A program made the position numbers and the translations under genes. Of a stretch of 64,000 nucleotides of DNA, positions 41,500 through 50,673 are shown piece after piece. The stretch is from PCC-6802 sp943367755 (GTDB lineage Bacteria; Cyanobacteriota; Cyanobacteriia; Pseudanabaenales; Pseudanabaenaceae), in contig CALRKB020000013.1 of NCBI GenBank assembly GCA_943367755.1, positions 1 through 64,000 on the forward strand. Direction: 5' to 3'. A model generated the notes under the pieces. It was not told the DNA's origin. It worked only from the letters and a program-made list of their open reading frames with translations, and did no database searches. The number at the start of each line of letters is the position of its first letter. Positions within the stretch are counted from its first letter, which is position 1.

Positions 41500-42951
41500 T
41501 TAGGTGACGATCAGTTTTTTTAATTCCAGAATCAGCTTTTTGGGCGAACCAGTTAAAATTGGCATGCCCAAAGCTTTGAGTCGCGTGCGGAACCAATCAT
41601 TGATGCTAAAGTAGCCTGAACTCGTGACCGCACCGACAGGAATAAAATGTACGCCCGACTCTTTGAGAGTTTTGATGTAATCGAATAATACCTGTTCGCT
41701 GCCTCCTTCATAAAAATCTGAAATCAAGACGATCGCGGTTTGACGAGGTTCTAAAACTCGTTTAGATGCTTCTACGAGTGCCTGATAGATATATGTACCA
41801 CCGCCAAGTTGCGTGCGTAGTAACACTTCAAATGGATCTTGAACCCAGGCGGTCAAATCTAATACCTGTGTATCAAAAGCTAGTAAATGCACATCAACAT
41901 TGGGAAGTCCTGCAAAAATCGAGGCTAAGATCGTACATTGCACCATTGCATCTACCATAGAGCCTGACTGATCGACCACAACAATCAAGCGAATTGGTAT
42001 GCGCTTACGGGCGGTATGGCGATAATACAGTCTATCTACCATCAAGCGCTGGGTTTTAGCATCCCAGTTCGTGAGATTTTTCCAAAGTGTTCGTTTGAGA
42101 TCCAGATTGCGAAATACACGTTTGGGAGGCACTGAGAAATCAATTTTACCCGATACCGCCTGTGCCACTTGCAGGCGCAATACCTGAGCTAGCTCATCCA
42201 CATACTGACGAATCAATCGTTTGGCATTTTTGAGAGCAACTCCAGAGAGATTAGCTTTATCGCGCAGGAGTTCTTCGATCAGGGGCATCGAGGGTGTGAG
42301 TTGCATTGCCAGGCGATTGTCACTTAAGACTTCCCGCAGAGCCATGCGATGCACCAAGTCTCCTTCTAGTGCTTTAAGTGTTTTTTGTAACTGTTCGTCT
42401 TCGATCGTAAAGCCCTGTCCGCGCTCTAAACCTGCACCTTGACTGTCACTAGATTCACCTGCCGCTTGCCCTTCTCCTGGCGGTCGGCGATCGCCAGGCT
42501 GCCCCTGTCCCTGTAAGCCTGGTACGCCACAACCCAAGACTTGCTCCAGATAGCGCTTATCCTGAAGCCATTGGGCATATTGGGCGGCGCTGACAGTTGG
42601 CGTTTGCGTATTCGCCCCAAGCGTGTTGAGCAGAAGTTTAGAAATCACCAGTGCCCGCCGTAGAGTTTTATGATCGCTACCCAGAGACTCTGGCTGTTCT
42701 AATTCCTGCTCTGTGAGCAACGGCTGCGTAAAGTCTGTTTCGAGATCGGGATGACGCAGGAGTAAATTCTCAATTCCTATTGTGGGATCTAAGATCAGTT
42801 CAGGTAGGCTCAAGTCTTTGACAATCTGTTTAGAGAGGTTTTCGAGGGTTGGGACATCTTTTTGACAGTTCAAAAGATTGCTCAGCAAGCGCCAGTAAAG
42901 GGCTTGACGGCGGTTTGCGATCACATTGGCATCTAGAGTATCAGACATCAC
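41500..42951 (-). CDS. VWA-domain (CoxE-like) protein, MoxR partner
   Basis: 483 residues. The C-terminal VWA domain (about 300-480) has a complete MIDAS: DxSxS in RLIVVVDQSGSMVDAMVQ, TYIYQALVEAS and ISDFYEGG. A Gly/Gln/Pro-rich linker (about 150-175, GQGQPGDRRPPGEG) splits the protein; the N-terminal part is helical. It begins 4 bp before the end of the upstream gene (ATGA overlap at 42948-42951). VWA domains bind targets through a divalent ion, and MoxR acts on them. Role: target or adaptor of the ATPase in the operon. Confidence 0.92.
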   Translation of the reverse strand: MMSDTLDANVIANRRQALYWRLLSNLLNCQKDVPTLENLSKQIVKDLSLPELILDPTIGIENLLLRHPDLETDFTQPLLTEQELEQPESLGSDHKTLRRALVISKLLLNTLGANTQTPTVSAAQYAQWLQDKRYLEQVLGCGVPGLQGQGQPGDRRPPGEGQAAGESSDSQGAGLERGQGFTIEDEQLQKTLKALEGDLVHRMALREVLSDNRLAMQLTPSMPLIEELLRDKANLSGVALKNAKRLIRQYVDELAQVLRLQVAQAVSGKIDFSVPPKRVFRNLDLKRTLWKNLTNWDAKTQRLMVDRLYYRHTARKRIPIRLIVVVDQSGSMVDAMVQCTILASIFAGLPNVDVHLLAFDTQVLDLTAWVQDPFEVLLRTQLGGGTYIYQALVEASKRVLEPRQTAIVLISDFYEGGSEQVLFDYIKTLKESGVHFIPVGAVTSSGYFSINDWFRTRLKALGMPILTGSPKKLILELKKLIVT

Positions 42952-44432
42952 GGATTGTTCTCAGGATTACTGTCAGAGTTACTTTCAGGATTGCTTTGTG
43001 AGTTGCTTGGTGGTTTGCTTTTGCGTAATAGACGACTGGCACGTTCTTGCAGGATAGTAATTTTATTAGTAGCGGGAGGTTTATTGAGCATCTCGATCGC
43101 TGTTTGACTGGGACAAATGCGCTTGCTTTTGATTGTCATAAATAACGGTTGTATTGACCAATATCCGGCATCAAAACGAAGTAAACCAAACATCTGGGTG
43201 GATTTGACAAGATCTCCAACCGCGATCGCTGATAGGGGACTAAGACGTTCCATAGCGATAGGTAGAGAGGGATGTCCATCCCAGGTAAGGCTGATTGCAT
43301 CATTTTGATTCACAGCTTTGTATCCATTCAGAAAAACTGGCTCGGCGATCTGAATTGGGTGGCGATCGCCAGGAGCAATACTGCATAATATGGGAATATC
43401 GTTAGTAGTATTGGGACTGAAGGCAGTAGCTAATTTGAGTAGATCGTAAGCTTCACCCAAAGTAGTATTTGTTGTCTTCCCATCCCAGACTAAATCACCT
43501 GTAGGCAGTAGCTGGGCTTTCTCTAATTGCAATGTTTGTTGCTGCGCCAATGCCTCAAATAATGGTTTCGCATCCTCAAACAAAAGCCAGACTTCATCGC
43601 CAGTGATTGCTGGTACGGAATAGCGTGAGAGAGTTATTCGGACTAATTGCAATCGCTCTGAATTCGTAACTTTTAAAACACCATAAGCAACCAAGCTCAC
43701 CAAATTGACATGGTGGCGAATATCTAAACCTAAAAGCTGCAAATTTCCAGATATTGCGATCGGCTGAAGATTTTGGATATGGGATGGCGATCGCAAGGTT
43801 GAGATCGTTGCCTGTGTCCATAGATCGACCCAACGATGAAGCGGGATATCATGGATGTTAGGTGCTGGCAAATGCGTAGTGAATTCATCAATTAATCCAG
43901 TTAATAAAGCCGCCTGACGGATGAGGCTAGACTCTGATTGGAGTGTTTCTAAAGTTGGTAGAAACGGTGTCCAGGTGGATGTCCCTAGCCGAGTAAATCC
44001 ACTGATTGCAACCTCCATTAACCAATGTTGGATGCTATCTATCTGTGCCTGTACTGAATCTGCTACTGAATCTATTGCGCCTGGAGGATGAGATTTGCTA
44101 GGAGAGCTTTCTAATGGAGATCTCCCTAGAGCTTGCTGGACTTGCTGTTGCAGATCGTCACTCAAAGCTCCTAAAATTGAAGCACGGGCTACAGCTAGAG
44201 TTGTAAAGACAGAAGGAGTGAATTCATAGTTGGTAAATGCCTTGCCCATCGCTTCTAGGGCTGCGGAGAAGGTCGTCCCTTGGAAAATGCGTTGTAGGGA
44301 ATCGATCTCCGCTAAATGTTTTTCTTCAAGGTGGGCAAAGCCAATTAGAAAGCAAGGATCGATTTCGCCGAGCAGTGCGATCGCGGCACTACTACGATCT
44401 GAGAGAGGAGTTAAGTTATTGGTAAAGGACAT
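42948..44432 (-). CDS. DUF5691-like protein of the MoxR/VWA operon
   Basis: Read from ATG 44432 (494 residues), 8 bp after the SWIM gene; the upstream TTG would overlap it. Mostly helical with a beta-rich C-terminal half (LPTGDLVWDGKTTNTTLGEA, LSPLSAIAVGDLVKSTQMFG). The order of this operon and the length fit the DUF5691-type partner reported next to SWIM, VWA and MoxR genes, but I rely mainly on context. The last 50 residues are Ser/Asn/Pro-rich and repetitive (SNPESNSDSNPENNP). Function unknown. Confidence 0.65.
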   Translation of the reverse strand: MSFTNNLTPLSDRSSAAIALLGEIDPCFLIGFAHLEEKHLAEIDSLQRIFQGTTFSAALEAMGKAFTNYEFTPSVFTTLAVARASILGALSDDLQQQVQQALGRSPLESSPSKSHPPGAIDSVADSVQAQIDSIQHWLMEVAISGFTRLGTSTWTPFLPTLETLQSESSLIRQAALLTGLIDEFTTHLPAPNIHDIPLHRWVDLWTQATISTLRSPSHIQNLQPIAISGNLQLLGLDIRHHVNLVSLVAYGVLKVTNSERLQLVRITLSRYSVPAITGDEVWLLFEDAKPLFEALAQQQTLQLEKAQLLPTGDLVWDGKTTNTTLGEAYDLLKLATAFSPNTTNDIPILCSIAPGDRHPIQIAEPVFLNGYKAVNQNDAISLTWDGHPSLPIAMERLSPLSAIAVGDLVKSTQMFGLLRFDAGYWSIQPLFMTIKSKRICPSQTAIEMLNKPPATNKITILQERASRLLRKSKPPSNSQSNPESNSDSNPENNP

Positions 44433-44440
44433 AACAGGAC

Positions 44441-44914
44441 TTACGCAAACCAACTCATTTCGGGTAATGGAGAATTAGAAGATGGTAACTCTAAATAGCG
44501 TAAATAGCTCAGGAAACGACTAAAAATATCCCCTGCTGGGGCTCTGGTTAAGCTGCCACTGTGGCTTGTCACATAACGAGAAACATCTGCTGGTTTTAGC
44601 GCTTGATCGTCTGGAATGCCCAAATACCGAGCTACGGTTGTGGGTTCGTACTGAGCCATGCTTTCTTTGAGCAGTGTTTGCAAATGCTTGCACGGGCCGC
44701 CAGACACACCGCCACAGGGGCGATTATTATTGGTACTGCAATTGTAGTTGAGTGAGTTGCGATCGTAGTAGGCAATATAAACTCGTTCAATGTCAGAGCC
44801 GCTCGATATAACACCTTGCAAGCGATCGTTAAATAGCTCAACAAAGGGAACCTTGTTTATGTCTCTGCGTGGAGGTGATGATGTCGGAGCTTTAGGCAAA
44901 AAAGAAGAATTCAT
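44441..44914 (-). CDS. SWIM-zinc-finger-like protein, first gene of the operon
   Basis: 157 residues. The zinc motif is NYNCSTNNNRPCGGVSGG followed by PCKHLQTLL, a Cys-x7-Cys-x7-Cys-x-His arrangement like the C-terminal CxH of SWIM fingers though the first CxC pair is stretched. YIAYYDRNSLNYNCS preceding it matches the strand before a SWIM finger. It heads the operon SWIM / DUF5691 / VWA / MoxR / DUF5682 with tight spacing. Probably a nucleic-acid or protein-interacting adaptor. Confidence 0.72.
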   Translation of the reverse strand: MNSSFLPKAPTSSPPRRDINKVPFVELFNDRLQGVISSGSDIERVYIAYYDRNSLNYNCSTNNNRPCGGVSGGPCKHLQTLLKESMAQYEPTTVARYLGIPDDQALKPADVSRYVTSHSGSLTRAPAGDIFSRFLSYLRYLELPSSNSPLPEMSWFA

Positions 44915-44996
44915 ACTGAAATTGCCAAACTACTGATAACTAAGTTTAACAGATTTAGCTCGTAATCAATTGTCTTATATCAATTGCAAGCCCATC

Positions 44997-46211
44997 TCAC
45001 ACTTTTTCCTGCGATGGAACTGTGATGCCAAGCTTGCAGAGACTTGCTTCGATTTCCTTGAGAAATTCAAAGTCTGCTTCAGGTAGAGCTGAGTAACTGG
45101 TGACATCATGCTTCTCAAGGAATGTAAATGCTTGCCGAAATTGCTGTGCACCTGCCTCAATTGGTGAGTCAAAGTGACAGGGGATAATCCGCAGAAAATT
45201 CCAGCTCGCTACTTGATTTGCCCAATTAATAGTTTCTTTGGGGGCACGATTGAGAATCAGTGCCTGCAAAATCGGTGCCACAAGCAAGCGTCCACCGCCT
45301 CGCAAGATGTCAAATGAGTTCTCCCAGTCATCTTTCCATTTGAATGGGAATAAGCCAAAATATGCTTGCCGCGATCGCTCTGGTGCTTTAAAAGCATTAC
45401 GAACTACTTCCCTGAAACCAACTGTCTCTAACACGCTAGGACGAAAATACAGAGAGAATAGTACAGTGCGTTGCCAGCCTTTCAGACGGTTGTTGGCATT
45501 ATCTTCAACCAGATCGAAGGCACTATCCTTGGCATGAAAAAGTAAGGGATAGGGATCTAGTTGCACGATCGCAGGTGGATTTTCAGGTAGGGAAATGACG
45601 GTATCTGTGATTAATAGCGTGCGCGATCGCTTGTGCAAGAAGGCAACTTCTTCAAAGGGCCCCAATCCCAAATTAATTGGGCCGAGGATCGCATAGTCAA
45701 ATTCATCGCCAAATGGCGTATCCGCACTATTTTCTGGCAGTATATGAGTACGTCCCCAGGGCAAGCCCAGCCAGGTGAGGGGAAGATTGAGAGGGAAGCT
45801 CCATTGATCTGGTGCTACAAACACCTGTGCTTTGGGAAAGCATTTGGCAAAGGGGCCGACAAACACTTTATGTTCTATACCTGAGACTGTCGGCAGAATA
45901 ATGTATTTAATCTCACCATGTGCTTCCACGAGTTCATTAACGAGGCGTAGACATTCGGGTGTGAGGGCGACGGGTGCATAGACTAGGAATCCCCCTGCTT
46001 CAAGTTTGACAACGGTCATGCGAATCGGCACAACGACGTAGAGAATGCCCTGCACCTGCTCAAAAGTCCAGATCGTGTCTTTAATTACTTCGGTTCGAAG
46101 CGTCCTCCGCCTGCCATATGGGTAGAGGGGAACAGCAGGCCAGAAAGGCCATAACAGATCGCCTGGGCGATCGGGCAACTCATGGCTAGAAGCTGCTTGA
46201 TTTTCTGTCAT
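44997..46211 (-). CDS. DUF4336-domain protein
   Basis: 404 residues. The metallo-beta-lactamase-like scaffold is visible (VYAPVALTPECLRLVNELVE, IKYIILPTVSGIEHKVFVGP, AQVFVAPDQWSFPLNLPL, EVAFLHKRSRTLLITDTV) as in DUF4336 proteins, where the classical HxHxDH motif is lost. WPFWPAVPLYPYGRRRTLRT near the start is typical of the cyanobacterial/plant family. No signal peptide. Function unknown; possibly a non-catalytic relative of MBL hydrolases. Single gene. Confidence 0.82.
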   Translation of the reverse strand: MTENQAASSHELPDRPGDLLWPFWPAVPLYPYGRRRTLRTEVIKDTIWTFEQVQGILYVVVPIRMTVVKLEAGGFLVYAPVALTPECLRLVNELVEAHGEIKYIILPTVSGIEHKVFVGPFAKCFPKAQVFVAPDQWSFPLNLPLTWLGLPWGRTHILPENSADTPFGDEFDYAILGPINLGLGPFEEVAFLHKRSRTLLITDTVISLPENPPAIVQLDPYPLLFHAKDSAFDLVEDNANNRLKGWQRTVLFSLYFRPSVLETVGFREVVRNAFKAPERSRQAYFGLFPFKWKDDWENSFDILRGGGRLLVAPILQALILNRAPKETINWANQVASWNFLRIIPCHFDSPIEAGAQQFRQAFTFLEKHDVTSYSALPEADFEFLKEIEASLCKLGITVPSQEKV

Positions 46212-46354
46212 AGTCTTTGGGCAATCTAGTCAAACTGTTTACTAATTTTAATAGCCAAAGGTTACAGACACCAATAAAAACATCAGTAAATTAGGGTGCA
46301 AGTAGTGACAGCGTGGCACAATATTTAAAAAGGACTCTATTAGGAGCTACTCCT

Positions 46355-46945
46355 ATGACTTCTCCAACGCTACCACTTGTGTTTGACCTCAGTCATGTGC
46401 ACCTGAGTGATGAACAATTTTATCAACTCTGTATCAATAATCCCGATATCCCCCTCGAACGTAATGCCCAAGGAGCCTTAATAGTTATGTCACCAGTTGG
46501 AGGAGAGAGTGGAAATTATGAAATGGAGCTTGGCACAGATTTAGCAATTTGGAATCGTCGAACGCAATTGGGTAAAGTGTTTAGTTCGTCTACACTCTTT
46601 AAGTTACCTGGGGGTGGTGATCGCTCTCCTGATGTGGCTTGGGTTGAACTCTCTCGTTCGCAGGCCCTCACTCCTGAGCAACGGCAAAAATTCCCACCCA
46701 TTGCGCCAGATTTTGTAATTGAGTTGCGCTCTCGAACAGATAACCTCGAAACGTTGCGACAAAAGATGCAAGAGTACATGCACAGCGGTGTACGTCTCGC
46801 CTGGATGTTTAATCCACAGGATCAGCAGGTGGAAATTTATCGCCAGGGTGAAGAGACTGAAATCTGTCAACTCCCAACAGAATTATCTGGTGAAGAAGTT
46901 TTACCAGGATTTGCGTTAAAGGTTTCTCTCTTTGATGAAGATTGA
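46355..46945 (+). CDS. Uma2-family protein (PD-(D/E)XK-like)
   Basis: From ATG 46355, 196 residues. The Uma2 markers are present: LIVMSPVGGESGNYEMELGT, FKLPGGGDRSPDVAWVELSR (Asp of the active site) and PDFVIELRSRTDNLETLRQK (Glu, Lys side), ending VEIYRQGE. Uma2 proteins have a restriction-endonuclease fold and are multiplied in cyanobacterial genomes; their physiological role is not established. One of three complete copies here. Confidence 0.87.
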   Translation: MTSPTLPLVFDLSHVHLSDEQFYQLCINNPDIPLERNAQGALIVMSPVGGESGNYEMELGTDLAIWNRRTQLGKVFSSSTLFKLPGGGDRSPDVAWVELSRSQALTPEQRQKFPPIAPDFVIELRSRTDNLETLRQKMQEYMHSGVRLAWMFNPQDQQVEIYRQGEETEICQLPTELSGEEVLPGFALKVSLFDED

Positions 46946-47195
46946 CTTTGGAGCAGATCGCAACTATTCAAATGACTAGGCTATCCATAGACTTTAAGAC
47001 TGTTACAATATGTCCTATCCCCAATCCCCGAAATCGAGGCTAGGCGATCGCTAGTTGTGAACTAATAGAGTCGTCCACCTTGAAATCTGTTATTGCATCT
47101 TAACCACTTGCTGACTCTAAATCTACTTGGAGTCTATAGAATATAATAGTACCCAACACAATGTTCCAAAGACAAAAGATGTACTGGAGAACCTT

Positions 47196-47792
47196 ATGAA
47201 GACGCGCAAACTAGGTAATCAAGGGCTGGTGGTTTCAGAGTTAGGACTCGGCTGCATGGGCATGTCAGAGGCAGCGCCTGCGACAATCCGTCGCGCTCAT
47301 GCTGTGCATCCAATTACAGCTTTGCAGACGGAATATTCACTATGGAGCCGCGACCCTGAAGATGAGATTTTGACCACGACACGCGAGTTAGGAATTGGCT
47401 TTGTCCCCTACAGTCCGCTCGGACGAGGGTTTCTCTCTGGCACAATTACCAGCCCAGATGATTTTGCCCCAGATGATTTCCGCCGTATCTCACCGCGATT
47501 TCAGGGTGAGAATTTCCAAAAAAATCTCCAGGTGGTGGAGCAAGTCAAAGCGATCGCCGCTCAAAAAAAGGTCACCCCCAGTCAACTTGCTTTAGCTTGG
47601 CTGCTGGCTCAAGGCGATGACATTGTGCCGATCCCAGGTACGCGCCGACAAAAGAATTTAGAAGAAAACATTGCTGCGACAGAAATTACCCTCACCAACG
47701 ATGAGTTACAACAGATCGAAGCAGTAGCACCGAAAGGATTTGCAAGTGGCGATCGCTATCCAGAGTCTGCTATGAGTGCCATTAATCATTAG
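47196..47792 (+). pseudogene. Aldo/keto reductase with an internal in-frame deletion
   Basis: From ATG 47196, 198 residues against about 330 for the family. MKTRKLGNQGLVVSELGLGC MGMSE joins directly to AAPATIRRAHAVHPITALQT, a stretch normally about 130 residues later (after GLSE). The missing part would hold the catalytic Tyr, Lys and His (motifs DTADMYG, TKFG, YYQHR). The rest is intact up to IPGTRRQKNLEENIAA and GSRYP-like end. The MSE/LSE microhomology suggests deletion by recombination. The product keeps half the barrel and is presumably inactive. Confidence 0.82.
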
Positions 47793-48391
47793 GAAATTAA
47801 TCCAAATTGCTCCAAGGATTCCAAGGAAATATCTGGTAGGTGGCAAAGCATCTCATCCCATGTGCTGTGATGCTGCAATGCTTCTACGACGATGGGTAGC
47901 GGTTCAGGCAATATGTTTTGGAAATTAGCCTCTCCATTCAATCGAATGCCATAGGCTAATTTCTCTTCTGGAGGCATGAACTGCGCGTCAATATCTGGGC
48001 GATTGCCGCGTGCATCAACGCGATACCAACCGAATTCAGATAAGTAAATAGCATTGTAACCATGTAAGCTAAAGGGTTCACCGTCATCCTGAATGCTCAA
48101 CCGTTGATAACAAAATCCGGTTGGGATTCCGTTCGCGCGTAATAGAGCTGCTAACAAATGACTCTTGGCATAGCAATAACCTGTTCTATGTTTCAGGACA
48201 TCTGAAGCGCGACAAGTAACGGGATTCATCTTGTAGTCAACACTGTGTTTGATGCAATCGCGCACCCATTCAAATGATGCTTGGGCGATTGCTACAGACG
48301 TTGAGTATTCTGCTCTAATCTGTTGGGCAAGTTGTAAAATAGTAGGATGTTGCCAGTCAATTACTTCGCTAACCTGAAGATACTCTTCCAT
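47789..48391 (-). CDS. Transglutaminase-like (cysteine protease fold) protein
   Basis: 200 residues with the transglutaminase-like triad: Cys in RTGYCYAKSHLLAALLRANG (about 74), His in FSLHGYNAIY (about 110) and Asp in WYRVDARGNRPD (about 126). LAQQIRAEYSTSVAIAQASF precedes it as the helical lead. No signal peptide, so cytoplasmic. The family may act as protease or transferase; substrate unknown. The gene ends 4 bp into the deleted AKR gene on the other strand. Confidence 0.85.
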   Translation of the reverse strand: MEEYLQVSEVIDWQHPTILQLAQQIRAEYSTSVAIAQASFEWVRDCIKHSVDYKMNPVTCRASDVLKHRTGYCYAKSHLLAALLRANGIPTGFCYQRLSIQDDGEPFSLHGYNAIYLSEFGWYRVDARGNRPDIDAQFMPPEEKLAYGIRLNGEANFQNILPEPLPIVVEALQHHSTWDEMLCHLPDISLESLEQFGLIS

Positions 48392-48441
48392 CTTTTTTCA
48401 ATGTAGCATAAAATCTAGTAAGCTTTATCTTCTCAGTGGTT

Positions 48442-49143
48442 ATGACTCTTGCCAAGCATTCCGTTCCTCTAATTCTGCCTTTAGAAAATGGTGATCGCCT
48501 GACGCGCGCTGAATTTGAGCGGCGCTATCACGCCATGCCCAATGTCAAAAAAGCGGAATTAATTGAAGGAAGAGTATACATGTCATCCCCAGTTCGCGCC
48601 AGAAAGCATGGCAGACCCCACGCTGCAATAATTGCTTGGTTGAGTGATTATTGGCTTGATACCCCCGGTACTGAACTGCTTGACAATCCTACCGTGCGGC
48701 TGGATGCTGATAATGAGCCTCAGCCAGATGCCTGTCTGCGAATTGAGGAAATGGCGGGTGGACAGTCTCGCATCACAGCAGATGACTACATTGAGGGCGC
48801 ACCGGAACTAGTTGTCGAAGTGGCTGCAAGTACTGCCTCCTACGATCTATACGAGAAAAAGCAGGTGTATCGCCGCAATGGTGTACAGGAGTATCTAGTG
48901 TGGCGAGTTGTAGATCAGGCCTTTGATTGGTTTGTGTTACAGGATGGAACCTATGTAAATTTGCCTGTTGATGCCGATGGGATGATGCGTAGTCGAGTAT
49001 TTCCAGGGCTATGGTTGTCTATGACAGATTTGCTAGCGCTTAATTTAACTGAAGTAGTAGCTGGGTTAAAGTTAGGTCTGGAATCGGCAGAGCATCAAAT
49101 ATTTCGGCAATCCTTAGCCTCGAAATCGGCGATCAACGATTAA
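48442..49143 (+). CDS. Uma2-family protein
   Basis: From ATG 48442, 233 residues. Motifs: VKKAELIEGRVYMSSPVRAR, LDADNEPQPDACLRIEEMAG (Asp), GAPELVVEVAASTASYDLYEK (E-x-A type with Lys), YRRNGVQEYLVWRVVDQAF. A clear Uma2 PD-(D/E)XK-like fold with the usual REYLVW element. It converges with another Uma2 gene at 49144 with no spacer between stops. Longer C-terminus than the other two copies. Confidence 0.87.
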   Translation: MTLAKHSVPLILPLENGDRLTRAEFERRYHAMPNVKKAELIEGRVYMSSPVRARKHGRPHAAIIAWLSDYWLDTPGTELLDNPTVRLDADNEPQPDACLRIEEMAGGQSRITADDYIEGAPELVVEVAASTASYDLYEKKQVYRRNGVQEYLVWRVVDQAFDWFVLQDGTYVNLPVDADGMMRSRVFPGLWLSMTDLLALNLTEVVAGLKLGLESAEHQIFRQSLASKSAIND

Positions 49144-49716
49144 TCAAAACTCAATATTCTCATATAAATCTGCTAATGTAATCCCAAAGGGAATCGATGA
49201 CAGTACGATCTGATCGTCCATATTTTTGTATTCTGAAAAAATCCACTTGTTTTCTGCCGTTTTGGAATATATTTCAACCTGTGGCGTGTATTGGTCGATT
49301 AAAAGATATTCCTGAAAACTGGAAATACTGCGATAGGCAGCAAATTTTCCATCCTTGTCATAACCCTTCGTCGTCTTAGAAAGTACCTCGGCGATCGCTA
49401 CGGGATTTGTCACCGTATCTAATCGTCCTTCTTGTAGTGCGATCGGACGCTGAATTACCATGACATCGGGATAAGTATAGATTTTGTATTCAGGAATCCA
49501 AAGTCTTTGATCTGCAACAAAAATGCTGTATGGCTGCCCCTTTAAACTGATCCTCAAAGCTGCATTTAGAATACTGGCAATCTCATTATGATTAGGTGTC
49601 CCACCCGTCATTGGAATAAGCTCTCCATCAATGTACTCATGACGCTCGTCCGAACTCAGTTCAAGCTCTAAATAGGTTTCAGGTGTATAGGTTTGTTTTT
49701 CAGTTTGAGCAATCAT
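49144..49716 (-). CDS. Uma2-family protein
   Basis: 190 residues: YLELELSSDERHEYIDGELI then MTGGTPNHNEIASILNAALR, YTYPDVMVIQRPIALQEGRL (Asp), NPVAIAEVLSKTTKGYDKDG (Glu, Lys), SFQEYLLIDQYTPQVEIYS. Catalytic-type residues are intact. Its stop meets the stop of the convergent Uma2 gene directly. The two differ in sequence, so this is not a recent inverted duplication. Confidence 0.9.
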   Translation of the reverse strand: MIAQTEKQTYTPETYLELELSSDERHEYIDGELIPMTGGTPNHNEIASILNAALRISLKGQPYSIFVADQRLWIPEYKIYTYPDVMVIQRPIALQEGRLDTVTNPVAIAEVLSKTTKGYDKDGKFAAYRSISSFQEYLLIDQYTPQVEIYSKTAENKWIFSEYKNMDDQIVLSSIPFGITLADLYENIEF

Positions 49717-49779
49717 TGTAAGTCACTTCCTTGATGTGTTAGCGCATATGTAGAAGTTTTCACCATTCAAAATATACTT

Positions 49780-50673
49780 TTAGGAATGAAATGGGAGAGC
49801 AATGAGGGGAATTAAGGATAGTGACAGCCAGGTAAGAAACCAGTAGTCAGGCTTAGCTTCAGGTAATGTTTCGTCTAGAATCGCTTCTATCCTCTCTTCC
49901 AATCGACTGCGCGGCATAGGAAAACTAACAGCGCAACTAAAAGCAGCACAATAAAATGCAGATTCTAAGTTGGTACTGCCCACAGACCATAACAGTGCCT
50001 CTGCAAGTAACAGCCGATCCACATATTGCGCTGCAAACCAATCTGCCCGCATCTCTCTTAATAAAATCAGTTCTTGCCAAACATACTCGGAATTGGGCAG
50101 CCATACGGTCAATTGCTTGATATAACCAAGACAGAAAAACCAAAAAGTATCACGATAGCAATTGTGGGCCTGTTCGTGCTTAAGCACCGCATTTAGATGT
50201 TCTTTATCTAGCTTTTGCAACATTCCCTCACTAACTACGAGATGAGGTTGCCAAAATCCCACTTGAGCGGCAAAGATTTGCGGTGTATCGATCGCTCTTA
50301 CTGTTTGCCCAGCCAGTTGACTTGCTAATTCACTTCGAGGGTAACTAGAAACTTTGCGCACTGCACGCAGCCCTTGCGAAATTAGAATACAACCCCAAAT
50401 TACGGCATAGATCAGAAAAGCAATCGCGATCGTATAGCTAAACCACCCGGCCTGAAAGCCAAGCATTTGTCCCTGTGGCCCCATAAACACCACTGCGATC
50501 GCCGTCATCAAAACCAGCAGAGGTGGGAACAGGAATACAAACAAAGCCTTTTGCCAACGCTCTTGATGCGTGGGCTGAGGTCTATCTTGTCGCATGATTG
50601 AGGGTGCATACATCCATCGCAAACACCAGGCTAAACTCAATACTGCTAAGATCATGGCGATATGCATTAACAT
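49780..50673 (-). CDS. petP: M56/BlaR-type membrane protease, PetP-like
   Basis: 297 residues. Several membrane helices (about 1-20, 42-66, 77-100 and near the C-terminus 277-297) flank an M56 domain with the zinc motif HEQAH in LNAVLKHEQAHNCYRDTF and a downstream Glu in LREMRADWFAAQYV. It overlaps the BlaI-type repressor gene by 7 bp. In Synechocystis a BlaI/M56 pair (PetR/PetP) controls petJ according to copper; here the pair lies divergently beside petJ, so the same role is likely. No penicillin-binding sensor domain. Confidence 0.85.
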   Translation of the reverse strand: MLMHIAMILAVLSLAWCLRWMYAPSIMRQDRPQPTHQERWQKALFVFLFPPLLVLMTAIAVVFMGPQGQMLGFQAGWFSYTIAIAFLIYAVIWGCILISQGLRAVRKVSSYPRSELASQLAGQTVRAIDTPQIFAAQVGFWQPHLVVSEGMLQKLDKEHLNAVLKHEQAHNCYRDTFWFFCLGYIKQLTVWLPNSEYVWQELILLREMRADWFAAQYVDRLLLAEALLWSVGSTNLESAFYCAAFSCAVSFPMPRSRLEERIEAILDETLPEAKPDYWFLTWLSLSLIPLIALPFHS

